This document shows, piece after piece, positions 14,435 to 22,424 of a stretch of 64,000 nucleotides of DNA (positions are counted from its first letter, which is position 1; every line of letters begins with the position of its first letter). Position numbers and translations under genes: made by a program. Location: assembly GCF_014654785.1 (NCBI RefSeq), contig NZ_BNBD01000003.1:124001-188000 (forward strand). The letters run 5' to 3'. This stretch comes from Streptomyces mashuensis (GTDB taxonomy: Bacteria; Actinomycetota; Actinomycetes; Streptomycetales; Streptomycetaceae). Under the pieces are notes generated by a model. That model saw only the letters and a list, made by a program, of their open reading frames with translations. It was not told the origin of the DNA and did no database searches.

Positions 14435-15472
14435 TCAGGCCGAGTTTGCCCTCTGTGGGGCAGGGGCGGCCAGACGGGTGACGGCGACGCCTTCCGGCTC
14501 GGATGCGGGCAGGACGTGGGTGTGGACGGGCAGGCCGACGAGGGCCTGGAGGACGGAGTTGAGCGCTTCGTCCGGCACCAGCGCGAAGAGGCACCCGCCG
14601 TATCCGGAGCCCGAGAGCTTCGCGCCGAGCGCGCCAGCGTTGATCATCCGAGCCACGCACTCGTCGATCAGCGGGGTTGAGCAGCGCACCAGGTCGCGCA
14701 GCAGACCGTGGCCTGTGGTCAGCAGTCGACCGACCAGCCGGTAGTCCACGTGCTGCTGCCCCAGGGCGGTGGTGACCGAGTCGACCAGGTCGGCAGCTTG
14801 GCGGGCGTACGCGTGCATGCTCGCGTCACCCGCGGCGTACCGCTCACGTTTCGAGCTCAGGGCCCGCATGGTGGTGCGGGGCTGGAGGGTGTCGACGATG
14901 ACGACGGGGACGCCGAGGGTCGGTGCGATCCCGCGAGCCCCGGGACGGTCGCCGGCGGTCACGTGGCTGACGCCGCCGAAGGCGACGGCCACGTAGTCCA
15001 TCCAGCCAGCCCCCGAGCCCAGTTCCCCGGTCTCGGCTGCGCGGGATAGGCGGCAGATCGTCGCTAGGTCCGGGGAGGTGCCGTTCATGGCGGAGAGGGC
15101 GGTGACCGCGGCGACGGTGACGGCCGCGCTGGAGGACAGCCCGGCGGCGACGGGCATGTCCGTCGTGGCGGTGAGTACCGTGCCGGCGATCTGGTCGGCG
15201 GTCTTCAGGGTGACGCGGACGGCGGCCTGCATGTAGTCGAGTTGGTCGCCGCTGTACTTCCCTTCGGCCACCTGTTCGGCGGGGATGAGGCGGTTGACGA
15301 ACAACGGGCTGCCGGAGAGCAGGGTCAGCGCGTTGCCGGGGGCGCGCCAGGCGGTCACCTTGGTGCGCAGGGGGATGGTCGCGACGACGCTGCTGCCGCC
15401 GGTCATCCAGTCGAGGCTTTCCCCGGCGAGGCAGAGCCGGCCGGGGGCGGTGGCGACGGCGGCGGCCCTCAT
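14435..15472 (-). CDS. GHMP-family sugar kinase
   Basis: 345 residues. The ATG overlaps the radical-SAM stop (ATGA) and has GGAG 8 bases upstream. GHMP motifs: N-terminal APGRLCLAGE (about 9-18), the phosphate-binding PVAAGLSSSA loop (107-116), and the C-terminal KLSGSGYGGCLFAL glycine-rich motif. The N-terminal pattern resembles galactokinase, fucokinase or heptose-kinase members more than mevalonate or homoserine kinases. It is predicted to phosphorylate a sugar with ATP; a sugar substrate fits the phosphomutase next door. Exact substrate is unknown. Confidence 0.8.
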   Translation of the reverse strand: MRAAAVATAPGRLCLAGESLDWMTGGSSVVATIPLRTKVTAWRAPGNALTLLSGSPLFVNRLIPAEQVAEGKYSGDQLDYMQAAVRVTLKTADQIAGTVLTATTDMPVAAGLSSSAAVTVAAVTALSAMNGTSPDLATICRLSRAAETGELGSGAGWMDYVAVAFGGVSHVTAGDRPGARGIAPTLGVPVVIVDTLQPRTTMRALSSKRERYAAGDASMHAYARQAADLVDSVTTALGQQHVDYRLVGRLLTTGHGLLRDLVRCSTPLIDECVARMINAGALGAKLSGSGYGGCLFALVPDEALNSVLQALVGLPVHTHVLPASEPEGVAVTRLAAPAPQRANSA

Positions 15473-16359
15473 CGGCGTGTCTCCGGGAGTGCCTGCACGC
15501 AGGTCGCGCAGGCCGGAGAGCGGGTCCAGTCCGCCCGACTGTGCCGGTCGCGCCAGTCGGCCATCAGGGGGTGGTTCCACAGTTCGGCCAGCGAGTGGTC
15601 GGCGGCGTTGCCGAGGACGTACTCGCGGTGGTTGGCCGCCTGGTCGGGCACGACGTTGCAGCACATCTTCATGTCGCCGCGGTAGTCGATGCTCAGGGAG
15701 GTGCTGGTCATCTGGCACGGCTCGGTGCGGCGGGGCAGGACGACGGGCACGACCGCTGTCCCGCCCCTGTCGTTGTACGTGGCGATTTGCGGGCGGATGA
15801 CTTCGACCAGCATTCCGGTGAAGGGGTCCTGCCAGCTGGCGGCGAGGCCCTGGCGGACTTCCTTGTACGTCCAGTTGATGCCGCCGCTGAGGAGCTTCTT
15901 CTTGTTCAGGTACTGGTGGAGGGCGGGGAAGTCGGGGCTCGCGTGGGCTTTGGTCGGGTAGCGGGTGACCCGGATGTAGCGGACGCCGTCCTCCGACATC
16001 TGCTCCAACAGGGTGCGGTTGAAGAGGTCGCCGTTCGTGTAGATCGCGGGCTGCGCGTCGGGCAGCGTGGCGCGGACGCGGCGGATCTCCTCGCCCAGCC
16101 GCGGGTTGGCCAGCGGCTCGTTGTAGTTGTGGAACGCGAAGTAGCCGTCGAAGGCGCAGTCCGCCAGCTCGGCCGTGATCTTCTCAAACAGTGACCAGTC
16201 CATGAAGTTCTTGTCGCGCCGTGCGAGCGTGTGCCCGTTGGGGCACCACCCGCAGCGACGGTTGCAGAACTGGCTCGTCTCCACCTCCACGTACCGCAGG
16301 CCCTTGAGGGGGTTCGGCGGGTTGGTGGCGATCAGCGGCAAGACCGTTCGGCCCTCCAT
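15469..16359 (-). CDS. Radical SAM protein with C-terminal SPASM/Twitch-like cluster domain
   Basis: 296 residues from an ATG after GGAGGG. CNRRCGWC (Cys32, 36, 39) is the CxxxCxxC site for the SAM-binding [4Fe-4S] cluster. Later Cys residues in EPCQMTS, GDMKMCCNVV and SPACATC, with SLAELWNHP between them, fit a SPASM/Twitch auxiliary cluster. Such enzymes modify peptides (RiPP maturation) or sugars (BtrN/NeoN-type aminocyclitol enzymes). Coupling to a sugar kinase and a phosphohexomutase favours carbohydrate chemistry. A 31-codon membrane-peptide frame lies 17 bases upstream, so a peptide substrate cannot be excluded. Family is firm, substrate unknown. Confidence 0.85.
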   Translation of the reverse strand: MEGRTVLPLIATNPPNPLKGLRYVEVETSQFCNRRCGWCPNGHTLARRDKNFMDWSLFEKITAELADCAFDGYFAFHNYNEPLANPRLGEEIRRVRATLPDAQPAIYTNGDLFNRTLLEQMSEDGVRYIRVTRYPTKAHASPDFPALHQYLNKKKLLSGGINWTYKEVRQGLAASWQDPFTGMLVEVIRPQIATYNDRGGTAVVPVVLPRRTEPCQMTSTSLSIDYRGDMKMCCNVVPDQAANHREYVLGNAADHSLAELWNHPLMADWRDRHSRADWTRSPACATCVQALPETRR

Positions 16360-16376
16360 CGGGCCCTCCTGTCGGT

Positions 16377-16472
16377 TCAGGGTATGTAGGTGAACACAGC
16401 CACGGCGGGCGTGGCGACGGTCAGAACCTGCAAGGTCACGATCAGCGCGGCCCAGCAGTGGTCAGCACTCAC
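16377..16472 (-). CDS. 31-residue hydrophobic peptide in the radical-SAM operon
   Basis: The GTG start overlaps the stop of the recombinase-like gene (GTGA), and the stop lies 17 bases before the radical-SAM start. The product is nearly all one hydrophobic segment (CWAALIVTLQVLTVATPAVA), with one Cys and a C-terminal FTYIP. It could be a membrane peptide, a translational-coupling relay, or a substrate of the adjacent radical-SAM enzyme. Evidence is positional only. Confidence 0.4.
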   Translation of the reverse strand: MSADHCWAALIVTLQVLTVATPAVAVFTYIP

Positions 16473-16939
16473 TCGAGGACCGCGGCTCGCGGCACGTGCG
16501 CAAGGAAGGCGCGGCGTTCGTGCAACCACTCGAGCTCGCGCTCGTATTCGCGGTCGGCGGTGCTGACGGCGCTGCGGGACACGGTCACAATGCCGCGCGC
16601 GAACCCGCCGGCGATGAGCTTGCGTACGGCCTGCCAGCCCGGCCGCTCTGCCGGGTCGGTCATGCCGTGGTTGTCCCAGAAGACGTCGTCGAGGACGCTC
16701 CACCGTTGTCCCTCTGCGTACGTGCGTGCCGCGTCGAAGGCCGGGTCGGGGTCCGCACGAAGCGTCGTGAGGGCGTAGAGCGCCACCTTCACCGTGCCGT
16801 TGTGGCCCTGTATGGCGTCCTCGAAGACCGTGCGCCGGAGTGCCGCGAGACGGGTGCTCGGGAACCCGCGGGGGTCGGTGTCCGGCCGGAGCATCCGGCT
16901 TCCGGAGTTGTCGAGGACGAGGTCAGCGGTGCCTCTCAC
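16469..16939 (-). CDS. Degenerate serine-recombinase-like protein (156 aa)
   Basis: GTG 16939 with GGAAGGA 8 bases upstream; the frame is open further but that start has the best site. From about residue 50 the layout follows the resolvase N-terminal domain: VKVALYALTTL (position of YxRxSS), AARTYAEGQRWSVLDDVF, a DPAERPGWQAVRKLIAGGFA segment, then GIVTVSRSAVST. The catalytic Ser of the first strand is absent and there is no DNA-binding tail. It probably is not an active recombinase, and first position in the sugar operon suggests a regulatory or scaffold role. Similarity is judged by eye. Confidence 0.55.
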   Translation of the reverse strand: MRGTADLVLDNSGSRMLRPDTDPRGFPSTRLAALRRTVFEDAIQGHNGTVKVALYALTTLRADPDPAFDAARTYAEGQRWSVLDDVFWDNHGMTDPAERPGWQAVRKLIAGGFARGIVTVSRSAVSTADREYERELEWLHERRAFLAHVPRAAVLE

Positions 16940-16975
16940 GAGAGGTGTCCTTCCGAGCCAGGCATGGGGGGAGGC

Positions 16976-17013
16976 GTCGTGGGCGCGGTTCTGCTTCGAA
17001 CCGCGCCCACGAC
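16976..17013. repeat. Perfect 15-bp inverted repeat upstream of the radical-SAM operon
   Basis: GTCGTGGGCGCGGTT and its exact complement flank an 8-base loop about 37 bases upstream of the first operon start. It could be a terminator for an upstream minus-strand transcript or part of the 5' leader. Confidence 0.6.
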
Positions 17014-17417
17014 TTCGGGGGTGCCGGCAGCCCTGACTCGCCACAGGTCTGCCGACCGGCGTCCCGGCCTCCTCGCCGCGCTCTCCTCCGCACGGGCCGG
17101 GACGTTGGTGGTCATGGGCGCGGGGTCATAGGTCCGCCGCGTGCATGACCGGCTGGTGGGGGCCGCCCGCCGCAGGTTGCGGGCGGCCCCGAAGCGGCCG
17201 GGCAGGTCCCCGGTCGGCTGGACGCCGGCTCGATCTTCCGGCGTCGGGGACCCGGTGCCCGTCCTCCGCCCTGGTCTCGGCGGGCCTGGCGCCGCGTACC
17301 CCCGTACAGCGGCAACAGGTCCGTCGTCCTCCAGGTGCAGGGCGAAGGCGGGCCCGGCCAAGCCGCATCACGCCGACGTGAGGAGGAAAACTGAACTCCC
17401 CGGCGCGATGCGGCGGT
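17014..17417. other. ~400-base stretch without a supported gene
   Basis: Several frames are open on both strands, but none has a ribosome-binding site or a protein-like composition. A long imperfect inverted repeat (CCGCATC.CGCC / GGCG.GATGCGG) spans 17369-17413. Otherwise I see nothing specific. Confidence 0.4.
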
Positions 17418-17588
17418 CTAGACGGCGGGCGCCGACTGGTCGCGGAGGTGCATCCGCTTGCTCGCCAGTCGGCGTCCGCGGATGACCGGCTCCAGGTCGC
17501 GGTGACGGACGGAGGTGCGCGTGCCGGGCGGCGGGGAAGCGGGCTGCTCGCCGAGCGGGAGGAACGGCAAGGGCATCTGAGCCGGCAT
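17418..17588 (-). CDS. 56-residue protein of unknown function
   Basis: ATG 7 bases after GGAGG. The product begins MPAQMPLPFLPLGEQPASPP and continues into a basic SVRHRDLEPVIRGRRLASKR segment. Pro-rich N-terminus, basic C-terminus, no membrane helix. It is divergent from the XRE gene about 350 bases to the right. No family is recognised; the good ribosome-binding site is the main support. Confidence 0.5.
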   Translation of the reverse strand: MPAQMPLPFLPLGEQPASPPPGTRTSVRHRDLEPVIRGRRLASKRMHLRDQSAPAV

Positions 17589-17944
17589 TGTGCGGCCTCC
17601 GAGGAGTCGGCCTGGAGCAGGTCCGCAGCGAACGCGGGAGGGCTCCAGGGAGCGGGGACGGCTGGCCGCCGGAGGCATGGATGGTTCGGGGCCGGCGGCC
17701 AGCCGGAGGGGGGTGCCACCAGCGGAGTTCCGGACTCCCTGGTGCACAACTACCGTCGTTCAGCAGACCGTTCATCTGCAAGTGAATCTGAAATAAATAC
17801 TCGCGGTCAGGCGCATTGGTATATGACTTTTCTGCACAGGGAGCGGTGACGGCTGCACAGGGGTGCCAGACTCAAGCACACGGGCCCTCGCAGCGCGCAC
17901 AGGACCGTTCGGGGCATGCACACGGGCACGAGGAGAGGACACAG
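17589..17944. other. Divergent intergenic region upstream of the XRE regulator
   Basis: About 350 bases with no supported gene. The right half (about 17750-17830) is AT-richer (GAATCTGAAATAAATACTC, TTGGTATATGACTTTT) and probably holds the XRE promoter, but I cannot define -35/-10 boxes with confidence. Confidence 0.4.
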
Positions 17945-18820
17945 GTGGCAGCACGACGCGGGCCTACGGGTCACAAGATCGAGCTCGGCATCCGGCTCCG
18001 CCAGTTGCGCGACAACGCGGACCTGACGATGAAACAAGCCGTCGAGGGCCTGGGTTTCAGCGATGCCAAGCTGCAACGGGTCGAGAAGGGTGAGCTGGCC
18101 TTCCGACACGTCGGCGAGCTACGAGCACTGCTGGAGCGGTACGGTCTAACGGACAGGGAGCTCGTCGACTCCTTGGTCGAGCTCAACAAGGCGTCGAACA
18201 GCCGGTCATGGGTGACACAGGTTCGGCAGAAGATGCCGCCGGGGATGACCAAGTTCGTTGGGGCTGAGTCGGAAGCGCGAGAGATTCGGGCCTTCCACCC
18301 GACGGTGGTCCACGGGCTGCTTCAGACAGAGAACTACGCCCAGGGGATCTTCGAGAGGTCGAAGCCCATAGAGGAGACCACGACGCAGTTCATCCGTGAC
18401 AGTGTCGCCATCCGCATGCAGCGTCAGGAGCCCGTGCTCCGCGAGGACGACCCTCTCAAGCTGTGGGTGGTCCTCTGCGAGGTCTCGCTTCAGTACGTCA
18501 TGGGGGACGACGACGTGATGATCGAGCAGTACCGGCACATCGCCACGCTGTCCCAGCGCGAACACATCCGCGTCCAGGTACTCCCCACCGCGCACCGGGG
18601 CTATCGGTCCAGCAACGACTTCGCCATCCTCGATCTGGGAGAAGGACTGCCGTCGATGGTGCAGACCGACACCGCCGGAGGCGCTGTCTCCACATCGGAT
18701 ACCCCCGAGGTGGTCGAGCGCTTCGGTCGGAAGTTCGAAGCCATGGCGGCATCCGCACTTCCGCCCGAGGAAACAACCGATTTCATGTACCGACTAGAAC
18801 GAGAGTTGCAGAGCCATTAA
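17945..18820 (+). CDS. XRE-family regulator with DUF5753 domain
   Basis: 291 residues from a GTG preceded by GAGGAGAGGA. Residues about 10-70 form an XRE helix-turn-helix (LGIRLRQLRDNADLTMKQAV..., LQRVEKGELAF). The rest is the DUF5753 domain found in Streptomyces regulators (FHPTVVHGLLQTENYAQGIF, LRVQVLP-like strands, DTPEVVERF). Such genes are typically paired with a DUF397 gene; characterised WhiJ/AbaA-like systems control development and secondary metabolism. Here a DUF397 gene follows after 22 bases. Target promoters are unknown. Confidence 0.85.
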   Translation: MAARRGPTGHKIELGIRLRQLRDNADLTMKQAVEGLGFSDAKLQRVEKGELAFRHVGELRALLERYGLTDRELVDSLVELNKASNSRSWVTQVRQKMPPGMTKFVGAESEAREIRAFHPTVVHGLLQTENYAQGIFERSKPIEETTTQFIRDSVAIRMQRQEPVLREDDPLKLWVVLCEVSLQYVMGDDDVMIEQYRHIATLSQREHIRVQVLPTAHRGYRSSNDFAILDLGEGLPSMVQTDTAGGAVSTSDTPEVVERFGRKFEAMAASALPPEETTDFMYRLERELQSH

Positions 18821-18842
18821 CACTCACATCACGGCCCCTGAC

Positions 18843-19052
18843 GTGGCCCCCGAAGACGCTTGGGTCAAGTCCTCCTACAGCGAGGGCACCGGTAACAGCT
18901 GTGTCGAGATCGCGCGCCTTCCCCTGGCCAAGCAGGTCGGCGTCCGCGACTCCAAGGACAAGGCCGGCGCCGCCTTGGTCCTGACGGCGACGGCGTGGAG
19001 CTCCTTCATCGATGAAGTCCGTACGGGTCACCTCACCTGCTCCACGGACTGA
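18843..19052 (+). CDS. DUF397 protein, partner of the XRE regulator
   Basis: 69 residues with the DUF397 signature WVKSSYSEGTGNSCVEI, VRDSKDKAG and AWSSFIDEV. GTG 18843 is the first ordinary start but has no ribosome-binding site. The frame is open upstream through ITAPDV from an ATC at 18828, where a start might be expected. DUF397 proteins are thought to modulate or antagonise their XRE-DUF5753 partner, a toxin-antitoxin-like arrangement. Confidence 0.8.
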   Translation: MAPEDAWVKSSYSEGTGNSCVEIARLPLAKQVGVRDSKDKAGAALVLTATAWSSFIDEVRTGHLTCSTD

Positions 19053-19063
19053 CCTCGGACTGG

Positions 19064-19100
19064 CGTTCCCCCTCCTCAAGCCAAGTGAGGAGGGGGAACG
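19064..19100 (+). terminator. Terminator after the XRE-DUF397 unit
   Basis: A perfect 15-bp stem, CGTTCCCCCTCCTCA and its complement, with a 7-base loop, 11 bases after the DUF397 stop. Confidence 0.8.
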
Positions 19101-19351
19101 GCGTCATGGGCCTGCCCATGCGGTTGTCCGGACCGAGCCAGTTTAGGGGCCGAGGCCGACGGTTCACAGAACCGTGCAGCCATCGGCATAGACCGCTGGC
19201 ACCACCGGCGAGGCACCTCCAGACGGAGTTCGATCGTCCCGGGGCGGCTGCTCTGCTCGACCGGTGTCCTGAACCCTGCATGCCGCCTTCCGGCCAGGCA
19301 GCCGGGGGCCTACCGTATGCGCCGTCAACGTCGAGAGAAGGGGCGTGCGTC

Positions 19352-19486
19352 ATGGGGTGGGGCACGGGCAAGGGCGGTTCCGGGGGCGACGGGCAGCACT
19401 CGGGCAAGAAGGACTTCGGCGACAGCAAAACCACGGATGACACGCAGAAGCCGCGGAAAGAGCCGAAGCACAAGAAGGACAAGTAA
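19352..19486 (+). CDS. 44-residue Gly/Lys/Asp-rich peptide coupled to a methyltransferase
   Basis: ATG 8 bases after AAGGGG. Its TAA overlaps the methyltransferase ATG (TAATG), so both are made from one coupled message. The peptide starts MGWGTGKGGSGGDGQHSG and ends in a lysine-rich tail, with Asp-Gly, Asp-Ser and Asp-Asp steps in between. It has no hydrophobic core and looks disordered. Because isoaspartyl-methyltransferase homologues modify Asp residues of ribosomal peptides, it may be a substrate or a small partner protein. Confidence 0.6.
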   Translation: MGWGTGKGGSGGDGQHSGKKDFGDSKTTDDTQKPRKEPKHKKDK

Positions 19487-20664
19487 TGCCCCAGAACGTC
19501 CCGTCCGGAGAGCCGGCCGCTCTGCGCGGCCTGCTCGCCGGCATCATCGAGGAAAACGGCGCGCTTCCCGAGAAGTGGGCATCCGCCATCACGGCAGTGC
19601 CCCGTCGGCTACACCTCCCGAGAGTGATCTGGCAACGCGACGACCAGGGCAACTACATCGCGATCGACGCCGAGACGAACTTCGGAGACTGGTTCTCCGC
19701 CGCCTACGCCGCCACCTCGGTCGTCACTCAAGTCAACGACGGCAACCCGGTAGACCCGGACGTGTCGGCCTTTCCGTCATCGTCCGCGTCGGCCCCGTCC
19801 ATCGTCGCGCGCATGCTCAGCATGCTCGACCCCCGGCCCGGACAACGCGTCCTCGAGATCGGCACCGGCACCGGCTGGAACGCCGCTCTTCTTGCCCACG
19901 CGATCGGCGAGGACAATGTGGTCACGATCGAAGTCGACGCCACGCTCGCCGAGCAGGCCGCCACAGCCCTGAAGCAGACCGCTCCCGGCGTACGAGTCGT
20001 GTGCGGCGACGGCACCCTCGGGTACCCGGAGGGGGCCCCGTACGACCATGTGTTGGCCACCTGCTCCGTGAGCGCCATCCCTGAAGCCTGGATTGAGCAG
20101 ATCCGACCGGGCGGCACCATCCTCACTCCGTGGTCCCGACCATGGTGCGACTACGGGCTACTCCACCTGGCCGTAGAAGCCGGCGGGAAGGCCGCAGGGC
20201 GCTTCCACCCCTATGCAGCCTTCATGCGCGCCCGGGGGCACCGCCTGGGACTGCGCCTCTTCCGTGATGTCGTAGCGGACGACCATCAGCCCGACGAGTC
20301 CAGGACTTCCTTGTCGCCGTGGAGCGTGGCCGGCGACGACTGGGACGCCCAGTTCGCCCTCGGGCTGCGCTGCCCTGACCTGTGGCACGTGTGGCACGAC
20401 GATCCCGACGTGGACGGCGTGGCGACGCGTCTATGGGTGGTCACTGCGGACGGCTCATCCTGGGCCGCCGTGGACCACGATGGCCGACAAGACGACGAGT
20501 TCGCCGTCTGGCAGCACGGCCCGCGCAGGCTATGGAACGAGGTCGAGGCCGCCTGGCACTGGTGGACCGCTAAGGGCCGTCCGGAGCCCAGTTGCTTCGG
20601 GCTGACCGTTGCAGGAGCCAAGCAAGAGGTCTGGCTGGGTGTCCCACAGACCGTTGTCAACTAG
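19486..20664 (+). CDS. Protein-L-isoaspartate O-methyltransferase-like enzyme with C-terminal extension
   Basis: 392 residues. The N-terminal ~220 residues carry the PCMT/PIMT fold: SAM motif I VLEIGTGTGWNAALL (122-136), acidic motif II TIEVD, GDGTLGYPEGAPYD (post-motif) and a final GGTILTPW strand. Family members usually have TISAPHM; here the equivalent is SASAPSIVARM. A C-terminal ~170-residue extension (LWNEVEAAWHWWTAKGRPEP...) is typical of the actinobacterial methyltransferases found with ATP-grasp-modified peptides. No ATP-grasp gene is nearby. It could repair isoaspartate or modify the 44-residue peptide. Confidence 0.75.
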   Translation: MPQNVPSGEPAALRGLLAGIIEENGALPEKWASAITAVPRRLHLPRVIWQRDDQGNYIAIDAETNFGDWFSAAYAATSVVTQVNDGNPVDPDVSAFPSSSASAPSIVARMLSMLDPRPGQRVLEIGTGTGWNAALLAHAIGEDNVVTIEVDATLAEQAATALKQTAPGVRVVCGDGTLGYPEGAPYDHVLATCSVSAIPEAWIEQIRPGGTILTPWSRPWCDYGLLHLAVEAGGKAAGRFHPYAAFMRARGHRLGLRLFRDVVADDHQPDESRTSLSPWSVAGDDWDAQFALGLRCPDLWHVWHDDPDVDGVATRLWVVTADGSSWAAVDHDGRQDDEFAVWQHGPRRLWNEVEAAWHWWTAKGRPEPSCFGLTVAGAKQEVWLGVPQTVVN

Positions 20665-20666
20665 AA

Positions 20667-20690
20667 GAGGCCCCCTTTGAAGGGGGCCTC
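20667..20690 (+). terminator. Terminator after the methyltransferase gene
   Basis: Stem GAGGCCCCCT / AGGGGGCCTC with a TTGA loop, two bases after the stop codon. Confidence 0.8.
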
Positions 20691-20709
20691 TCGACGTTGT
20701 CGCCAGCGT

Positions 20710-20874
20710 TCACTTAGCGGAGTCGAACGCCCAGCGACCATGCTGGAAGCGCACCCGCGGCACTCCCTCTTCGCTGAGCTGGTCAGCCAGTGCTTCCACC
20801 GTGATGTCCGACGAGGCGTACCGCTTGGAGATTTCGCGGACGACGTCGTCAGGGGTGTCGTAGGAGGCAGTCAT
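20710..20874 (-). CDS. 54-residue protein downstream of the permease, probably leaderless
   Basis: ATG 20874 to TGA 20710. The product starts MTASYDTPDDVVREISKRYA, continues DITVEALADQLSEEGVPRVR and ends RWAFDSAK, giving a convincing amphipathic-helix pattern. There is no Shine-Dalgarno sequence; TAGCCT ends exactly 6 bases before the ATG, as for lsr2, suggesting a leaderless mRNA. It lies 31 bases after the permease stop on the same strand. Unknown function. Confidence 0.55.
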   Translation of the reverse strand: MTASYDTPDDVVREISKRYASSDITVEALADQLSEEGVPRVRFQHGRWAFDSAK

Positions 20875-20905
20875 GGGCCAAGGCTACCCACGGCGCTATC
20901 ACGAC

Positions 20906-22291
20906 TCAGGAAGAACGCCGCGCTTCCTGGTCGTACTCCGAGGTGCCGCCGTCCAGCAGCGGGCCCTGCGGCCGACTCGCAGCCTGGGACAGCCACCGCA
21001 AGGAGTGGAACCCGGTGAGCACGATGAGGGTGCCCAACGCGATGCCGCTCAGTTCGAAGTTGTCCGTGATCTTCAAGCTGACGCCGCCGATACCGACGAT
21101 GACGCCGGCCGCAACCGGAACGAGGTTGAGGGGCTGGGCAAAGTCCACCTTGTTACGGACCCAGATTTGCGCGCCGAGCAGGCCGATCATCCCGTAGAGG
21201 ATGACGGTGATCCCGCCCAGCACCCCGCCCGGGATGGCGGCTACGACGGCGCCGATCTTCGGGCACAGGCCGAAGAGGAGCGCGAAACAGGCCGCAGCCC
21301 AGTAGGCCGCGGTCGAGTACACGCGGGTGGCCGCCATGACGCCGATGTTCTCGGCGTACGTCGTGGTGGCGGGTCCACCCACGGCCGTCGAGAGCACGGT
21401 CGCTGTGCCGTCCGCGACGATGGCCATACCCATCTTGTCGTCGAGCGAGTCACCGGTCATCTCGCCGACCGCCTTGACGTGGCCGGCGTTCTCAGCGATC
21501 AGGGCCACCAGCACCGGAAGGGCAACGAGAATCGCCGAGAACGAGAAGTTCGGCGCGTGGAAGGTCGGCAGGCCGATCCAGTCGGCCTTCGCCACGCCGG
21601 AGAAGTCGATCCGCCAGTGGTCCGTCATCTTTCCGGAACCGTCAACCGAGCGGATCTTGCCGGAAGCGAGGTCGAGGACCCAGGACAGCACGTAACCGAA
21701 GAGGAGACCCAGGAAGATCGCGATACGCGACCAAAAGCCCCTCAGGACGACCAGGGCGAGACCTGTGAAAAGCATCGTGGCCAAGGCGGTCCACTGATCC
21801 TGGGGCCAATACGTCTTGGCGGTGACCGGCGCGAGATTGAAGCCGATCAGCATGACCACTGCACCGGTCACTGCCGGCGGCAGCACGGCATGGATCACCC
21901 GCGCCCCGAGAAACTGGATAACGACCCCGCACGCCGCGAGGGCGGCGCCGACGACGAGCAGAGCACCGGTCAACGTGCCAGCGTCCCCGCCCTGCCCCGC
22001 GATGACGGCCGAAACCCCGACGAACGAGAGTGAAGATCCCAGGTAGCTGGGAATGCGCCCACGCGTCATCACCAGAAACAAGATCGTCGCGACACCAGAC
22101 GCCATCAACGCCAGGTTGGGATCGAGCCCCATAAGAATCGGAGCGACGAAACATGCCCCGATCATTGAAACGACGTGCTGTGCCCCGAGCCCTGCGGTAC
22201 GCCCCCACGACAGTCGTTCGCCGGGCTTGACCACCTCCCCGTGCTTCAGGTGCTTGCCATCGCCGTGCAGCTTCCACCCGAAGCCCGCCAT
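20906..22291 (-). CDS. NCS2 nucleobase:cation symporter (uracil/xanthine permease), intact element copy
   Basis: 461 residues from ATG 22291 with GAAGGAG 7 bases upstream. Multi-pass membrane protein with the NCS2 pattern: GAQHVVSMIGACFVAP at the N-terminus, VTGAVVMLIGFNLAPV, a NAGHVKAVGEMTG segment (about 275-290) with the substrate-binding acidic residue region, and a GGPATTTYAENIGVMA motif. It imports uracil or a related base with a proton. It is roughly three quarters identical, by eye, to the 5'-truncated permease at 22843-24107 but on the opposite strand and with less GC-biased third positions, so it is likely imported with the element. Confidence 0.85.
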   Translation of the reverse strand: MAGFGWKLHGDGKHLKHGEVVKPGERLSWGRTAGLGAQHVVSMIGACFVAPILMGLDPNLALMASGVATILFLVMTRGRIPSYLGSSLSFVGVSAVIAGQGGDAGTLTGALLVVGAALAACGVVIQFLGARVIHAVLPPAVTGAVVMLIGFNLAPVTAKTYWPQDQWTALATMLFTGLALVVLRGFWSRIAIFLGLLFGYVLSWVLDLASGKIRSVDGSGKMTDHWRIDFSGVAKADWIGLPTFHAPNFSFSAILVALPVLVALIAENAGHVKAVGEMTGDSLDDKMGMAIVADGTATVLSTAVGGPATTTYAENIGVMAATRVYSTAAYWAAACFALLFGLCPKIGAVVAAIPGGVLGGITVILYGMIGLLGAQIWVRNKVDFAQPLNLVPVAAGVIVGIGGVSLKITDNFELSGIALGTLIVLTGFHSLRWLSQAASRPQGPLLDGGTSEYDQEARRSS

Positions 22292-22424
22292 AGTCCTTCT
22301 CCTTCGCACCGCCCTGCACGTCGCAGAGGCCAAGAGGATTCATAGTCGATCGTTTCGCCGAGGGACAAACCGAACCGGGCGCCGACCAGCGGCACCCCGC
22401 TCTTCGTGGCTCGGCAGCACGGCT

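Noticed and set aside
16936..17361. Minus-strand open frame ending just before the recombinase-like gene
   Set aside because: No ribosome-binding site, crosses the perfect inverted repeat, Arg/Pro-rich composition.
17126..17749. 207-codon minus-strand open frame over the 56-residue gene
   Set aside because: Wrong frame for the gene with a good ribosome-binding site; Arg/Pro/Cys-rich shadow.
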